Counted from the first letter of the stretch, positions 1 through 8,938 are shown. The stretch: DNA of 64,000 nt from DATCHW01 sp963806045 (GCA_963806045.1 CAWDWP010000001.1:434001-498000); one strand, 5' to 3'. Made by a program: numbers and translations. The notes: generated by a model from the sequence alone, not told the origin.

Positions 1-306
1 ATTATCTTTGATATCAAAAATTCCATAACTAAAATTTGCAAAATTGTAGGCATATCCATTTAACACAGTTGAAAATATCGGCGAATTTGAAATCAGATAA
101 TTTTTGGTTTTATCTGAATTTATTTCTATAAAACTGGTTGAATATTTACCTTTAGAAAATAATTCTATAAACGAAACATAGGTTTCTCCTGAAGGAAGTT
201 CGAGAAAATACTTGCTTGTTTTTGAGGGAGTACGAAAGTCGGTATCGTCAGCTAATGTTAATGAAGCTAAAAACATTAATATCACAACCGGTAAAAATTT
301 TATCAT
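1..306 (-). CDS. Secreted protein of unknown function, N-terminal part only
   Basis: The start codon is at 304-306 and the frame stays open to the left edge, giving about 102 residues. The N-terminus is a classic Sec signal peptide: MIKF, then a hydrophobic run (LPVVILMFLASLTLA) and a likely cleavage after A-D-D. The mature part, with segments such as LPSGETYVSF and SPIFSTVLNGYAYNF, resembles a beta-rich extracytoplasmic domain, but I recognise no family. It starts 2 bases after the HPr stop codon, so it is probably the third gene of the operon polyprenyl synthase - HPr - this gene. The C-terminus lies outside the window, so I cannot say whether it has a sorting domain. Confidence 0.6.
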   Translation of the reverse strand, partial: MIKFLPVVILMFLASLTLADDTDFRTPSKTSKYFLELPSGETYVSFIELFSKGKYSTSFIEINSDKTKNYLISNSPIFSTVLNGYAYNFANFSYGIFDIKDN

Positions 307-308
307 AT

Positions 309-575
309 TTATATTTCGTTAAATCCTTTCTCGAAGAAGTCTATCATTTCAACTGCAAGTTCCTGTTCGTCAGGACCTGAAAAACGCAATGTAAGTTTCG
401 ACCCCTGTTCTGCTGCAAGCGTCATTACTCCGATGATGCTTTTGCCATTTACTTCAAATTCGTTTTTTGAAATGAAAAATTCGGCTTTATATTTTGCTGC
501 AATTTTTACTATTGAAGAAGCCGGTCTGGTATGCATTCCGGCCTGATTTATGATGGTGACTTCTTTTTCTATCAT
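309..575 (-). CDS. ptsH: HPr-family phosphocarrier protein
   Basis: This 88-residue protein has the full HPr layout. The phospho-accepting His15 lies in GMHTRPAS, and a regulatory-type Ser46 lies in NGKSIIGVM, where HPr kinase would act. The length matches the family (85-90 aa). In the phosphotransferase system HPr carries phosphate from enzyme I to EIIA proteins in the cytoplasm. No enzyme I, HPr kinase or EIIB/C permease is in the window, but an EIIA-Ntr-like gene lies at 28229. The gene abuts the polyprenyl synthase stop with no gap and is followed 2 bases later by a secreted-protein gene, so the three are probably co-transcribed. A regulatory rather than sugar-import role is an inference. 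Confidence 0.93.
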   Translation of the reverse strand: MIEKEVTIINQAGMHTRPASSIVKIAAKYKAEFFISKNEFEVNGKSIIGVMTLAAEQGSKLTLRFSGPDEQELAVEMIDFFEKGFNEI

Positions 576-1568
576 TCAATGACTCCTGCCAAGAAGCATT
601 CTGGAAAACCATTTAAGCATCTCTTTCATTTCATCATTTTCAAACACTGACAAATAATTTTCAGCCAGCTTTGTATAACGTTCGATTTCTTCTCTGGCAT
701 CTTTTATCACTCCATAATCAACATAAATTTTTTTGATATTTTCAATTTCTGTTTCAAATCCGGATTTAATGCCGCTATCTGAAACGATTTTCAGAATTCT
801 TGATTTATCAGGTTCTTTATTTACAAGTTCAATTGCTTTGAGCAGAAGAAAAGTCTTTTTACCTTCAATAAGGTCCCCGCCCGTTTTTTTTCCGAACTTC
901 TTCTCATCGCCGAGTATATCAAGCAGGTCATCCTGTATCTGAAATGCCAATCCAAGATTTCGTGCAAATAATTTAAGAGCATCATATTTATCCGGATTTG
1001 CATTTGCAATTAATGCCCCGATTGCAGCGGAAGTCTCGAGTAATTTTGAAGTTTTCTTATCAATCATCATCAGATATTCATCTAAATTTACATCTTTTCT
1101 GACCTCGAATTCTTTATCAAAACTTTGTCCTTCGCATACTTCGATGATACCTGTTGTAAATTCTTTTGCCACTTTAGAAATATCCGCCGATTGAGTTTTC
1201 AAAAGAGATTCGTAAGCAAGCCCGACTAAATTATCTCCTGCAAGTATTGCTACATTTGAGTCCCAAACTTTGTGAATTGTTTCTTTTCCTCTTCTTGAGT
1301 CAGCATTATCCATAATATCATCATGAATCAGAGTGAAATTATGAAGAATTTCCACTGCGATTGCAGCATTAACCGCATCTAAAGCATTTCCCCCCGCAGC
1401 TTCGCAGGAAAAAAGAAGAAGCACAGGCCTGATTCTTTTCCCGCCTCCATCGAGAATATATTTAAGAGGTTTATATAAAGTAACAGGCTCATTTTTTTGA
1501 ATGAATGATGATATTTTGTCATCAATCAGCCTTTTATAATCATTATATTTATTCTGAAATTTATCCAT
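576..1568 (-). CDS. Polyprenyl diphosphate synthase (trans-isoprenyl diphosphate synthase)
   Basis: The 330-residue protein condenses isopentenyl diphosphate onto an allylic diphosphate, supplying geranylgeranyl- or longer prenyl diphosphates for quinones or other isoprenoids. Both aspartate-rich metal-binding motifs are intact: DDIMD (residues 83-87), followed by RRG, and DDLLD (213-217). The GGGKRIRP substrate-binding motif is at 41-48. The first motif lacks the two-residue insertion typical of bacterial farnesyl synthases. This favours a geranylgeranyl or longer-chain product, but chain length cannot be fixed from sequence alone. The gene is the first of a minus-strand operon with HPr immediately downstream, and it is transcribed divergently from the T9SS protein at 1762. 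Confidence 0.9.
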   Translation of the reverse strand: MDKFQNKYNDYKRLIDDKISSFIQKNEPVTLYKPLKYILDGGGKRIRPVLLLFSCEAAGGNALDAVNAAIAVEILHNFTLIHDDIMDNADSRRGKETIHKVWDSNVAILAGDNLVGLAYESLLKTQSADISKVAKEFTTGIIEVCEGQSFDKEFEVRKDVNLDEYLMMIDKKTSKLLETSAAIGALIANANPDKYDALKLFARNLGLAFQIQDDLLDILGDEKKFGKKTGGDLIEGKKTFLLLKAIELVNKEPDKSRILKIVSDSGIKSGFETEIENIKKIYVDYGVIKDAREEIERYTKLAENYLSVFENDEMKEMLKWFSRMLLGRSH

Positions 1569-1761
1569 TAGAATTTGGGAAAATTCAATATATCAAATAT
1601 AAATGTTTAGTAATATGAAGAATTTTAAAGATTTTACAATCCTGGCTTTGGAAATATTAATTAATAATGAATTATAATAAATCAAACTCTTTTACTATTT
1701 ACTTAAAAATTTAAAAAATGTAATTTGATTATTATGTTTTAAAATATAAATCAGGAGAAAA

Positions 1762-3126
1762 ATGAAAAAATTACTTTCTATTTTAGCGGGTTTAATCTTA
1801 ATGATTAACATTTCATACTCGCAAAATTCATGGACATTCGTGAGCTATTTACCGGCTCCAAGTCCTTCTATCAATTCAATTTCAGTTGTTAATGCTAACG
1901 TAATCTGGGTTGCAGCTGCAACCGCAGGTGGTGCAGCAAGAATTTACCGAACTGTAAATGGCGGGGCTACCTGGCAATTAAAAAACACAGGACTTCCGAC
2001 AACAATGAACGGCTATGGATGTTCAGCTTTGGATTCAATGACTTGCTGGATTGGCAGTGACATAATGACTATTTATAAAACCACCGATGGTGGAAGTTCA
2101 TGGGTTGGACAATTAACAGTTACCGGCAGTTTTACTGACGGAATAAAGATGTTTGATGCAAACACAGGATGGCTTTATGCTGACCCGACTGCCGTAACAG
2201 GTCAACCTTATCAAATAAGATCGACAACAAACGGAGGAACTAATTGGATTTTAAATGCAACTGCTCCGACCTCTTCAACAGAATATGGCGTTATCAATGC
2301 ATGGGACTTGACAGATGCCAATCACATTTGGTTTGGCTCTGCAAATACAACTCCCAGTTCTACCTTTGCTAAAGTGTACAGGTCTTCAACCGGTATTGCA
2401 GGAACATTTACACCGGTTTCTGTTCCCGGAACAGGCGGTACATCAGGATGTTATTATCAGGCAGTCGGTTTTGTAGATAATAACAATGGTTTGATTGGCT
2501 CAAGCGGCGGCGACATAAAGAAAACAACAGACGGCGGCGTTACATATTCAGCGGTAACTGCTCCTCCGGGATTAACCGCCTTCGCAGTTATGAATATGGT
2601 TTCTTTGAAAGACGGTTCCAATTTAATCAGACTTTCGATTGACTCCGGCGGCGGAACAGTAATCTGGAAGACATCAAATCTTGGTACGACCTGGATCAGA
2701 GAGCAAGTTCCTACCCAGGCTTCTTCAAGTTCAATTGCTCATTTACAGTTCCTCAATGCAAATCTTGGATTTGCAGCACTCGGAAGCCCATCAGGAGCAT
2801 TAGGCGGACTTTTGAGATATGGTCCTGTTTCAGGAATCGGAAATAACAATAATGAAATTCCTGCAAGCTACAAACTTGAACAAAACTATCCAAATCCATT
2901 CAACCCGAGCACAAGCATAAAATTTGATCTTCCCAAATCCGGATTTGTTACACTAAAAGTGTATAATTCGATTGGTAAAGAAGTTGCTACGTTGATTTCC
3001 GAATCAATGAGTGCGGGTAATCACCAGGTAAGTTTTGATGCGTCAGGTCTAACCAGCGGATTATATTTCTATAAGTTATCGACGGATAACTTCAATGACA
3101 CAAAGAAAATGTTATTAGTAAAATAA
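1762..3126 (+). CDS. Secreted Asp-box (Ycf48/BNR-like) propeller protein with T9SS sorting domain
   Basis: The 454-residue protein begins with a signal peptide (MKKLLSILAGLILMINISYSQ). It carries at least five Asp-box-like repeats of the type T-x-G-G-x-x-W (VNGGATW, TDGGSSW, TNGGTNW, TDGGVTY, SNLGTTW), as in Ycf48 and sialidase-like beta-propellers. The last ~85 residues are a type A T9SS sorting domain, with NYPNPFNPSTSIKF, a central KVYNSIGKEVATL strand pair, and SGLYFYKL ending in KKMLLVK. It is therefore predicted to be exported across both membranes and released or anchored. A Shine-Dalgarno-like AGGAG lies a few bases before the ATG. This copy has no palindromic insertion in the sorting domain and serves as the uninterrupted reference for the copies that do. 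The substrate is unknown. Confidence 0.88.
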   Translation: MKKLLSILAGLILMINISYSQNSWTFVSYLPAPSPSINSISVVNANVIWVAAATAGGAARIYRTVNGGATWQLKNTGLPTTMNGYGCSALDSMTCWIGSDIMTIYKTTDGGSSWVGQLTVTGSFTDGIKMFDANTGWLYADPTAVTGQPYQIRSTTNGGTNWILNATAPTSSTEYGVINAWDLTDANHIWFGSANTTPSSTFAKVYRSSTGIAGTFTPVSVPGTGGTSGCYYQAVGFVDNNNGLIGSSGGDIKKTTDGGVTYSAVTAPPGLTAFAVMNMVSLKDGSNLIRLSIDSGGGTVIWKTSNLGTTWIREQVPTQASSSSIAHLQFLNANLGFAALGSPSGALGGLLRYGPVSGIGNNNNEIPASYKLEQNYPNPFNPSTSIKFDLPKSGFVTLKVYNSIGKEVATLISESMSAGNHQVSFDASGLTSGLYFYKLSTDNFNDTKKMLLVK

Positions 3127-3150
3127 TAAAATAAGACATTTAGTATTTTT

Positions 3151-3184
3151 AAAACCCCGGGCAGAAATGCTCCGGGGTTTTTTG
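3151..3184 (+). terminator. Rho-independent terminator
   Basis: A 9-bp GC-rich stem (aaaccccgg / ccggggttt) with an 11-base loop is followed by a run of six T. It lies 25 bases after the stop codon of the T9SS protein at 1762-3126. Confidence 0.9.
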
Positions 3185-3225
3185 TTATCCTCAAAACGTA
3201 TCCTGTTGTATTTCTCTTTCCCTCT

Positions 3226-3274
3226 TGTTCCCAAATTGTATTTGGGAACACAATTGGAGTTCAAACTTAGTTTG
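3226..3274 (-). repeat. REP-like palindromic element upstream of the transposase, inverted orientation
   Basis: An 11-bp perfect inverted repeat (TGTTCCCAAAT / ATTTGGGAACA, 3-base loop) occupies 3226-3250. It is followed by the smaller palindrome CAAACTTAGTTTG (3262-3274). The order CCTC - large palindrome - small palindrome is the reverse complement of the downstream units, where the small palindrome precedes the large one and GAGG follows. The transposase is thus bracketed by diverged, oppositely oriented copies of one element. Confidence 0.85.
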
Positions 3275-3293
3275 TTTTCTTCTATTTTATATT

Positions 3294-3827
3294 GTGCGTT
3301 CCCGATATAAAATAATAAATGAAGGACAATTATATTTTATAACTTCGACTATAATTCAGTGGATTCCAGTTTTTACCGATGAAAAATATTTTGATATAAT
3401 TATTGAATCTTTAAAATTCTGCAGGAAAGAAAAAGGATTGAAAATTTATGCATTTGTGATATTGGATAACCATTTTCACCTCATAGTGAGTTGCCAAAAA
3501 CTTGAATTAACATTACAATCTTTTAAAAGACATACCGCAAGAAAAATCTTAGAAACCATAAGGAATGATAATAAAGATTGGCTTTTAAATCAATTAGAAT
3601 ACTATAAAGTGAAGCATAAGACAAAAAGCGTTTACCAAGTATGGCAAGAGGGATATCATCCTCAAGAAATTTCATCTTATGAAATGTTTGAACAAAAAGT
3701 TAATTATATGAATTTTAATCCCGTGCGTAGAGGGTATGTAAATGAACCGAATCATTGGAAATATAGCTCGGCAGAAATAATGATGAACGGTAATAAGGGA
3801 ATATTAGAATTGGATGAACTGATTTAA
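3294..3827 (+). CDS. REP-associated tyrosine transposase (RAYT, Y1/IS200-like HUH family)
   Basis: The protein is a single-domain HUH endonuclease of about 177 residues. It has the HUH metal-binding motif NHFHLIV and a conserved YMNFNPVRRGYV segment holding the probable catalytic tyrosine. The WQEGYHPQEI segment between them is also typical of the family. I chose the GTG at 3294 (protein start MRSRYKIINEG) rather than the upstream ATG at 3225, because that ATG lies inside the flanking REP-like palindrome and adds a non-conserved stretch. RAYTs nick and rejoin REP palindromes and are usually domesticated, without classical insertion-sequence ends. Here the palindromes sit on both sides. The 3' end of the gene (ELDELI and stop) is itself part of the repeat unit. 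Confidence 0.88.
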   Translation: MRSRYKIINEGQLYFITSTIIQWIPVFTDEKYFDIIIESLKFCRKEKGLKIYAFVILDNHFHLIVSCQKLELTLQSFKRHTARKILETIRNDNKDWLLNQLEYYKVKHKTKSVYQVWQEGYHPQEISSYEMFEQKVNYMNFNPVRRGYVNEPNHWKYSSAEIMMNGNKGILELDELI

Positions 3828-4122
3828 GCGAAACTCAGTTTCAGAGCAAGTGCGTTCCCAAATCAAATTTGGGAACGAGGGGATTGGATGAACTGATTTA
3901 AGCGAAACTCAGTTTCAGAGCAAGTGCGTTCCCAAATCAAATTTGGGAACGAGGAGAAATGAACAGAATTGGATGAACTGATTTAAGCGAAACTAAGTTT
4001 CAGAGCAAGTGCGTTCCCAAATACAATTTGGGAACGAGGGGAATATTAGAATTGGATGAACTGATTTAAGCGAAACTCAGTTTCAAAGCAAGTGCGTTCC
4101 CAAATCAAATTTGGGAACGAGG
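3801..4122 (+). repeat. Four-unit REP-like tandem array downstream of the RAYT gene
   Basis: Four units of about 75-82 bp start near 3801, 3881, 3961 and 4041. Each contains a copy of the transposase 3' end (ATTGGATGAACTGATTTAAG), the small palindrome GAAACTCAGTTTC or a one-base variant, and an 11-bp-arm palindrome CGTTCCCAAAT-nnn-ATTTGGGAACG, then GAGG. The large palindromes are at 3853-3877, 3927-3951, 4012-4036 and 4095-4119. The first unit overlaps the last codons of the gene. The loop is CAA in three copies and ACA in one. The array ends about 80 bases before the radical SAM gene. Confidence 0.93.
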
Positions 4123-4199
4123 GAACGAGGGAATTAATGCCAAATTAATCATTGATTTTATTTTCAGAATTATTGATATATTTCATAAAATAAGGATAA

Positions 4200-5063
4200 A
4201 TGAAAGAAGCGCTTTATTACGAAATAGAAAAAGAGAAGAGTGTAATTTGCATGCTCTGTCCTCACGGATGCAGGCTTGAGGATGGAAAGGCAGGTGTGTG
4301 CGGAGTGCGGGAAAATATTGAAGGAACTTTGTATTCTCTTGTGTATGAAAGACCTGTAGCAATACACATAGACCCAATCGAGAAAAAACCATTGTATCAT
4401 TTTCATCCCGGAGAAAAGATACTTTCGATAGGGACTTATGGATGCAATCTATCATGTTCATTCTGCCAGAATTATGATTTAAGCCAGGAAGATGATAAAA
4501 GAGTGTTTAATTCTGTTGAAGAAGTGAATCCCGACACAATCATTAAATTATGTAAGGAACATGATTTGAAATTTGTTGCCTTTACATATAATGAGCCAAC
4601 GGTTTTTTACGAATATATGCTTGAGACTGCTAAGTTATGTAAGTCAAATGATATTAAAACCGTAGTAGTTTCAAACGGGCAAATAAACGAAGCTCCGTTA
4701 AGGGAATTAATAAAATATATTGACGCTTTCAATATTGATTTGAAATCTTTTAACTCTGATTTCTATAAGAAAATCTGTAAAGGTGATATTGAGACTACGA
4801 AGAATGCAATCAGAATTATTGTCGAGGAAAAAAAACATCTCGAAGTTACATTTCTGCTAATTGAAGGATATAATGATAATGAAAATGAATTCAGGGAATA
4901 TTGTACATTTATTAAAAATCTTAATAAAAATATTGTACTACATATATCAAGAGCGTTTCCGAGATATAAGCTTGATTTTAATCCAACGCCGTCGTCATTA
5001 TTAAAGAAATTTGGTGATATCGCAAAGGAATATCTCGACCTCGTTTATTTAGGGAATATTTAA
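4200..5063 (+). CDS. amrS: AmmeMemoRadiSam system radical SAM enzyme
   Basis: This 287-residue radical SAM protein resembles pyruvate formate-lyase activating enzymes. The [4Fe-4S]/SAM motif is C82-x3-C86-x2-C89 in TYGCNLSCSFCQN. An N-terminal cysteine cluster (C17, C20, C24, C34, in CMLCPHGC...GVCGVR) is characteristic of this subfamily. It is followed at short spacing by MEMO and AMMECR1 homologues, the arrangement that defines the AmmeMemoRadiSam trio, whose biochemical role is not established. The protein ends at VYLGNI, whereas relatives I know usually continue with a short cysteine-containing tail, so this copy appears C-terminally short. No frame with such a tail is evident before the next start codon. 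Confidence 0.88.
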   Translation: MKEALYYEIEKEKSVICMLCPHGCRLEDGKAGVCGVRENIEGTLYSLVYERPVAIHIDPIEKKPLYHFHPGEKILSIGTYGCNLSCSFCQNYDLSQEDDKRVFNSVEEVNPDTIIKLCKEHDLKFVAFTYNEPTVFYEYMLETAKLCKSNDIKTVVVSNGQINEAPLRELIKYIDAFNIDLKSFNSDFYKKICKGDIETTKNAIRIIVEEKKHLEVTFLLIEGYNDNENEFREYCTFIKNLNKNIVLHISRAFPRYKLDFNPTPSSLLKKFGDIAKEYLDLVYLGNI

Positions 5064-5086
5064 TTCAAAATTCGTAAATTACAAAT

Positions 5087-5867
5087 ATGGGAAAAAAACG
5101 TCCGGCATATTGTGCAGGTCACTGGTATAATGATGACCCGCAAAAATTATCTGAGGAGATAAATAATTTTCTCGATGGAGTAAAAAAAGCGAATTATAAA
5201 GTGAAGGCTGTAATAGTTCCGCACGCTGGATATTTATATTCCGGAAAAGTGGCAGCTCATTCTTTTAAGCAGATAGATTTAAATACCAAAAATGTCATTA
5301 TACTTGGGACTGCACACCGATATCCGCTTAAAGGTGTCTGCGCTATGGATTATGAAGCGTATGATTCTCCGCTTGGTGAAGTCAGGGTGAATAACCGAAT
5401 GAAAGATTTGCTGAAAGAAAAAAATGTTGTTTCAATCCCCGGTGCTGATGATGAGGAACATTCGATAGAGATTGAAATACCATTCCTGAAACGACATTTA
5501 AAAGATTTTGAAATATTGCCAATGATAGTCGGGAAAGTGAGATACTGAAGACTTTTCTGAACTTCTTGAAAAATATTATGATGAAAATAGCGTGATAGTT
5601 GTCTCAGTTGATTTGAGCCATTTTCATAACTTTGAGAAGGCAGTAGAAATTGATAATTCTTCTATTAAAAATATTCTTGAACTGAATGATTCAGAAATTG
5701 AAGACTCTGAGATTGACTCGCCGTTTGCAGTTATGTCATTAATTAAACTTGCCAAGAGAAAAAACTGGAAACCAAAATTACTGTGCTATAAAAATTCGGG
5801 AAATGTAACAGGAGATAAAAACAAAGTAGTTGGATATGCGTCAATAATATTTTACGAAAATGATTAA
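5087..5867 (+). CDS. amrB: AmmeMemoRadiSam system protein B (MEMO family), interrupted by a one-base frameshift
   Basis: Together the two frames encode a normal-length MEMO protein of about 260 residues. The first part (5087-5548) carries the conserved VPHAGYLYSG (His46) and GTAHRYP (His77). The second (to 5867) carries VSVDLSHFH and the terminal GDKNKVVGYASI. These histidines correspond to metal-binding positions of the MEMO/class III dioxygenase-like fold. The break is near 5540: removing one base turns the ending VGKVRY-stop into VGKVDTEDFSELLEKYY, which reads naturally. The gene lies 23 bases after the radical SAM gene and overlaps AMMECR1 by 8 bases. Since the rest is well conserved, a sequence error or very recent lesion is more likely than an old pseudogene. 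Confidence 0.85.
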
Positions 5868-6417
5868 TACTTTTACCACCGAAGAAAAAGATTTTCTTGT
5901 AAAACTCGCGAAAGATTCCGTGGATACATATATTCGAACAGATAAAGTAATTAATGTAAATGAAGTCCCGGAAAATTTGAAAAAACAGCTTGCCTGTTTC
6001 GTAACAATTTATAAACGTGGGGAATTAAGAGGATGTATTGGTACGATAGAGCCATATGATATGTTATACAAAAGTGTAATCGAGAATGCAATTTCTTCCG
6101 CAACCCGCGATATGAGATTTGATTCTGTTAAAGAAGATGAATTGAAAAACTTAACGTATGAAGTCTCAGTACTTACCCGACCGCAGGAAATCAGGTTTAC
6201 TACAAAAGACGAACTTTTCGAAAAAATAAAAGGAAAAGGTGTCACTATTGAAAAAGGATATTTCCGTTCAACATATTTACCACAGGTATGGGAACATTTT
6301 TCTGATGAACCAGATTTTCTTTCAAGCCTTTGCCGGAAAGCGGGATTGAGTGGAAATGAATGGAAGAAACTAGATAAAAGCGGAATCCGGTTTTCAGTTT
6401 ATGATACTTATCATTAA
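5860..6417 (+). CDS. amrA: AmmeMemoRadiSam system protein A (AMMECR1 domain)
   Basis: The 185-residue protein is a stand-alone AMMECR1 domain. The hallmark LRGCIG motif is at residues 56-61. It is followed by the family's SATRDMRFDSV and YEVSVLTRPQEI segments and a GVTIEKGYFRSTYLPQVWEHF core. The start ATG lies within the last codons of the MEMO gene (8-base overlap), indicating translational coupling. AMMECR1 proteins co-occur with MEMO and a radical SAM enzyme in many bacteria and archaea. Their joint reaction has not been assigned, so I infer only that the three act together. Confidence 0.92.
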   Translation: MINTFTTEEKDFLVKLAKDSVDTYIRTDKVINVNEVPENLKKQLACFVTIYKRGELRGCIGTIEPYDMLYKSVIENAISSATRDMRFDSVKEDELKNLTYEVSVLTRPQEIRFTTKDELFEKIKGKGVTIEKGYFRSTYLPQVWEHFSDEPDFLSSLCRKAGLSGNEWKKLDKSGIRFSVYDTYH

Positions 6418-6692
6418 TAAATAGGGTTATTTTTCAGAAAACAGATGTTTTATTCCATCCCAAATATGAAAAAGTTATAGTATCACGACTATTGTTTTAC
6501 GCGTTTAAACTTTTTCAAAACCACATTAACAAATTAAATCTTTAATTAAATAGATTTTTTCAAATTTATTGTGGCACTAAAATTGCAAGTTTAATTGTTA
6601 ACGGAGGTACATTTTTTCCCAAAAATTGGATACAAAATCTGAATGAGAGATTTCTTATTTATAAATAAATTTAGAAAATTAAAAATAGTTAT

Positions 6693-7376
6693 ATGAAAAT
6701 CAGAATACATCTATATATTTTAGTATTAATTAGTGTTTCAGTTGTTTTTTACAGTTGTACAGATTTACTGACAAATCCGGATGCAAACAATAATCTGACT
6801 CTCGGATATGCATTATCAAAAGAGACTCCTGAAAATCCGGAAAACATATTAACATTTGATACAGTCAAGATTCTTTTTAAAGACTTTAAACTAATTTCAG
6901 GACTTGGTAATTCCGAATATTTGGATTCAGGAGTGTTTGTAATTTATTTTAAGCCCAATAATGTTAATACAATCGAATCTAAACAAATTAATCCCGATTC
7001 ATACAATCGGTTTATGTTTGAAATTCACAAAGCAAATCCCGGGGAAAATGTTACAGATCCTGATTTCTGGAACTATATGGGAAATAGTTATTCCGTAGTT
7101 GTAAAAGGATCTTTTAACCAGAATAGATTTGTCTATCGATCCAGTGAAACAGCCAATCTGACACTAAATTTTCCGAAAGTGATTAACCTTCAAAAATCAG
7201 AAAGAACAAATGTGACATTGCTTATAAAGCCGTATATTTGGTTTTTAAGGAATAATGAATACATGGATCCAAGTGACCCCGCAAACGCTATTGATATTGA
7301 CAATAACATCAAAAATAATAACGGTGAGAATTTCAGTGCATTCAAGGATAATAATAAAGATGGAATTCCGGACTAA
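6693..7376 (+). CDS. Lipoprotein of unknown function
   Basis: The 227-residue protein starts with a lipoprotein signal peptide. A hydrophobic stretch ends in SVVFYSCTD, with the lipidated cysteine near residue 22. The body contains mixed beta segments (TFDTVKILFKDFKLIS, SYSVVVKGSF). The C-terminus DNNKDGIPD resembles the calcium-binding DxNxDGxxD loop of type 3/dockerin-like repeats. Overall it recalls DUF4382-like cell-surface lipoproteins, but I cannot confirm the family. It stands alone between the AMMECR1 gene and a strong terminator. Confidence 0.8.
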   Translation: MKIRIHLYILVLISVSVVFYSCTDLLTNPDANNNLTLGYALSKETPENPENILTFDTVKILFKDFKLISGLGNSEYLDSGVFVIYFKPNNVNTIESKQINPDSYNRFMFEIHKANPGENVTDPDFWNYMGNSYSVVVKGSFNQNRFVYRSSETANLTLNFPKVINLQKSERTNVTLLIKPYIWFLRNNEYMDPSDPANAIDIDNNIKNNNGENFSAFKDNNKDGIPD

Positions 7377-7418
7377 GGAAAGAAGAATCTGATTTAATAA
7401 AAAATGCTGATAATTATT

Positions 7419-7454
7419 GAAGTAACCCTCTTCACTGAGGGTTACTTCTTTTTT
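7419..7454 (+). terminator. Rho-independent terminator
   Basis: A 12-bp perfect stem (gaagtaaccctc / gagggttacttc) with a 6-base loop is followed by six T. It lies about 40 bases after the lipoprotein stop codon at 7376. Confidence 0.92.
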
Positions 7455-7586
7455 ATATACAAGAAATCAGTTCCGTATTTCAGAATCCTTTTTTTAATTA
7501 CGGTTCGAATGCAGGGATATTCGATACTGTAACAATTATAAAAAGAAAAAAACCTGCTTGATTCTTTTTTTTTGTCCGGCAGTTAA

Positions 7587-8736
7587 TTAATCTTTGTTAA
7601 GATGAACAAGAACATACATTACCCTGGTTACTTTTGATGGTACGGGATTAAAATCCAGTGTAATCATTTTTTCGAGTTCAGTTTGCGGAATCCTGTATAT
7701 CAGGTTTGACCAGTTATTAGAATTAGATTTTTCAAGGAATGTTCCATTCCAAATTCTCGAAAAAGATTTTGACTCCATTTTTGTGAAGCCAAGTTTATTA
7801 AGATCTTCAGACCAGTAGTCAACTTCTTTTGAATCGAGCCTTAATGTGACAAATCCGCCGGGGGGAATTACATCCGCCACGCAGGATAAATAAACAGGAT
7901 TAATAAAATTTCCTTCAATAGTTGAAAACACCACATTATAAATATTATAGAAAAAGTTATTTGTAATTGTCACTTCACTTTTCGCTCTGTCATATTCTAC
8001 AGTTACTTTATTACTGAAAGTCATTTCCCCTTCATAAAAAAGAAAACGTGATTTAATTCCGCTATATTCAAGTTCGTCCGCATCTACGTTATTCAAAGTT
8101 TCCATAATATCTTTAAGCGGAACCAGTCTGTTCGTATCAATATTTACTTTCAAAGATTTTTCACCCATTGGAAATGAAACATTTTTCCATTCTGTAGTAT
8201 TCTTATCGGTATTTGCGGGAGGATACGTGTCAGTAGGTTTTCCCGAATTAAATATAACTTTAAGGTCGAAAGGTTTCTTTTCAGAGGAATGAACATAAAT
8301 CACGGGCTGTTTTACAAGTGTTATCCTTTCAGGACGGGATGTATTAAAAAAAATATCATCGTCTTTGCAGCCAACCATAACGCCCCATTCATAAATTTCA
8401 TATCCACCCAAGGAAGAGGAGGAGTACCAAGTTCTTCAATCTTAGATATCTCAATAATTGTTCCCCAATTTCTTGTACTCATCATATCTGTCCTTATATT
8501 TACCTTTAAATTTGATTTTAAGGTTATCTTTTTTATAATCTTGATCTAGATTGATTGGATCATAATTAATTCCATCATCTCCTGCAATTCCAAAGAATCC
8601 GCCTTCAAAGGAAAAATATTTTACGGTTCCTGTTTTTGAGATTACCTCCTGAGCATAGCCCGGATAATGCTTTGGAATAATATTACTGCAATATAGTGAC
8701 AAGGATAAGAAATAAATATTTTTGTATTTTATACAT
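7587..8736 (-). CDS. Lipoprotein-like protein of unknown function, split by three frame breaks
   Basis: Read across three single-base corrections, this is one gene of about 380 codons. The start ATG at 8734-8736 is preceded by AGAGGTG and encodes MYKIQKYLFLIL, a hydrophobic signal segment. A break near 8703 leads into YCSNIIPKHYPGYAQEV, giving a possible lipobox cysteine. The segment GGFFGIAGDDGINYDPINL then continues past a break near 8489 into MMSTRNWGTIIEISKIEEL. A third break near 8414 (a missing G would give LPWGGYEIYEWG) leads into the 274-codon C-terminal part, which contains TSRPE and KQPVIYVHSSEKKPFDLKV. These segments look like conserved secreted-protein blocks, but I know no function. 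Confidence 0.6.
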
Positions 8737-8938
8737 TATTCACCTCTTAAATTATAATTTTATTATTGAAAAATAATTATTAATCATTTAAAATGTAATG
8801 TATAAATAATCGAGTTTTATAACAAGGGTAAAACAGAATTCAGTTTCGCATAAAAATTTCTTAAAAATATAAATTATTTTTAGTATTGTAAAAAATCATT
8901 TTTATAAAGAACTTAACGAAAATCTAAAATATAAACTT

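Noticed and set aside
3225..3293. Upstream ATG extending the RAYT protein by 23 residues
   Set aside because: The ATG lies at the edge of the REP-like palindrome and the extra residues are not typical of the family. The GTG at 3294 gives a standard MRSRYKI start.
3801..4122. CRISPR-like array
   Set aside because: Units are about 80 bp with no unique spacers, contain palindromes and a copy of the transposase 3' end, and no cas gene is nearby. This is a REP-type array.
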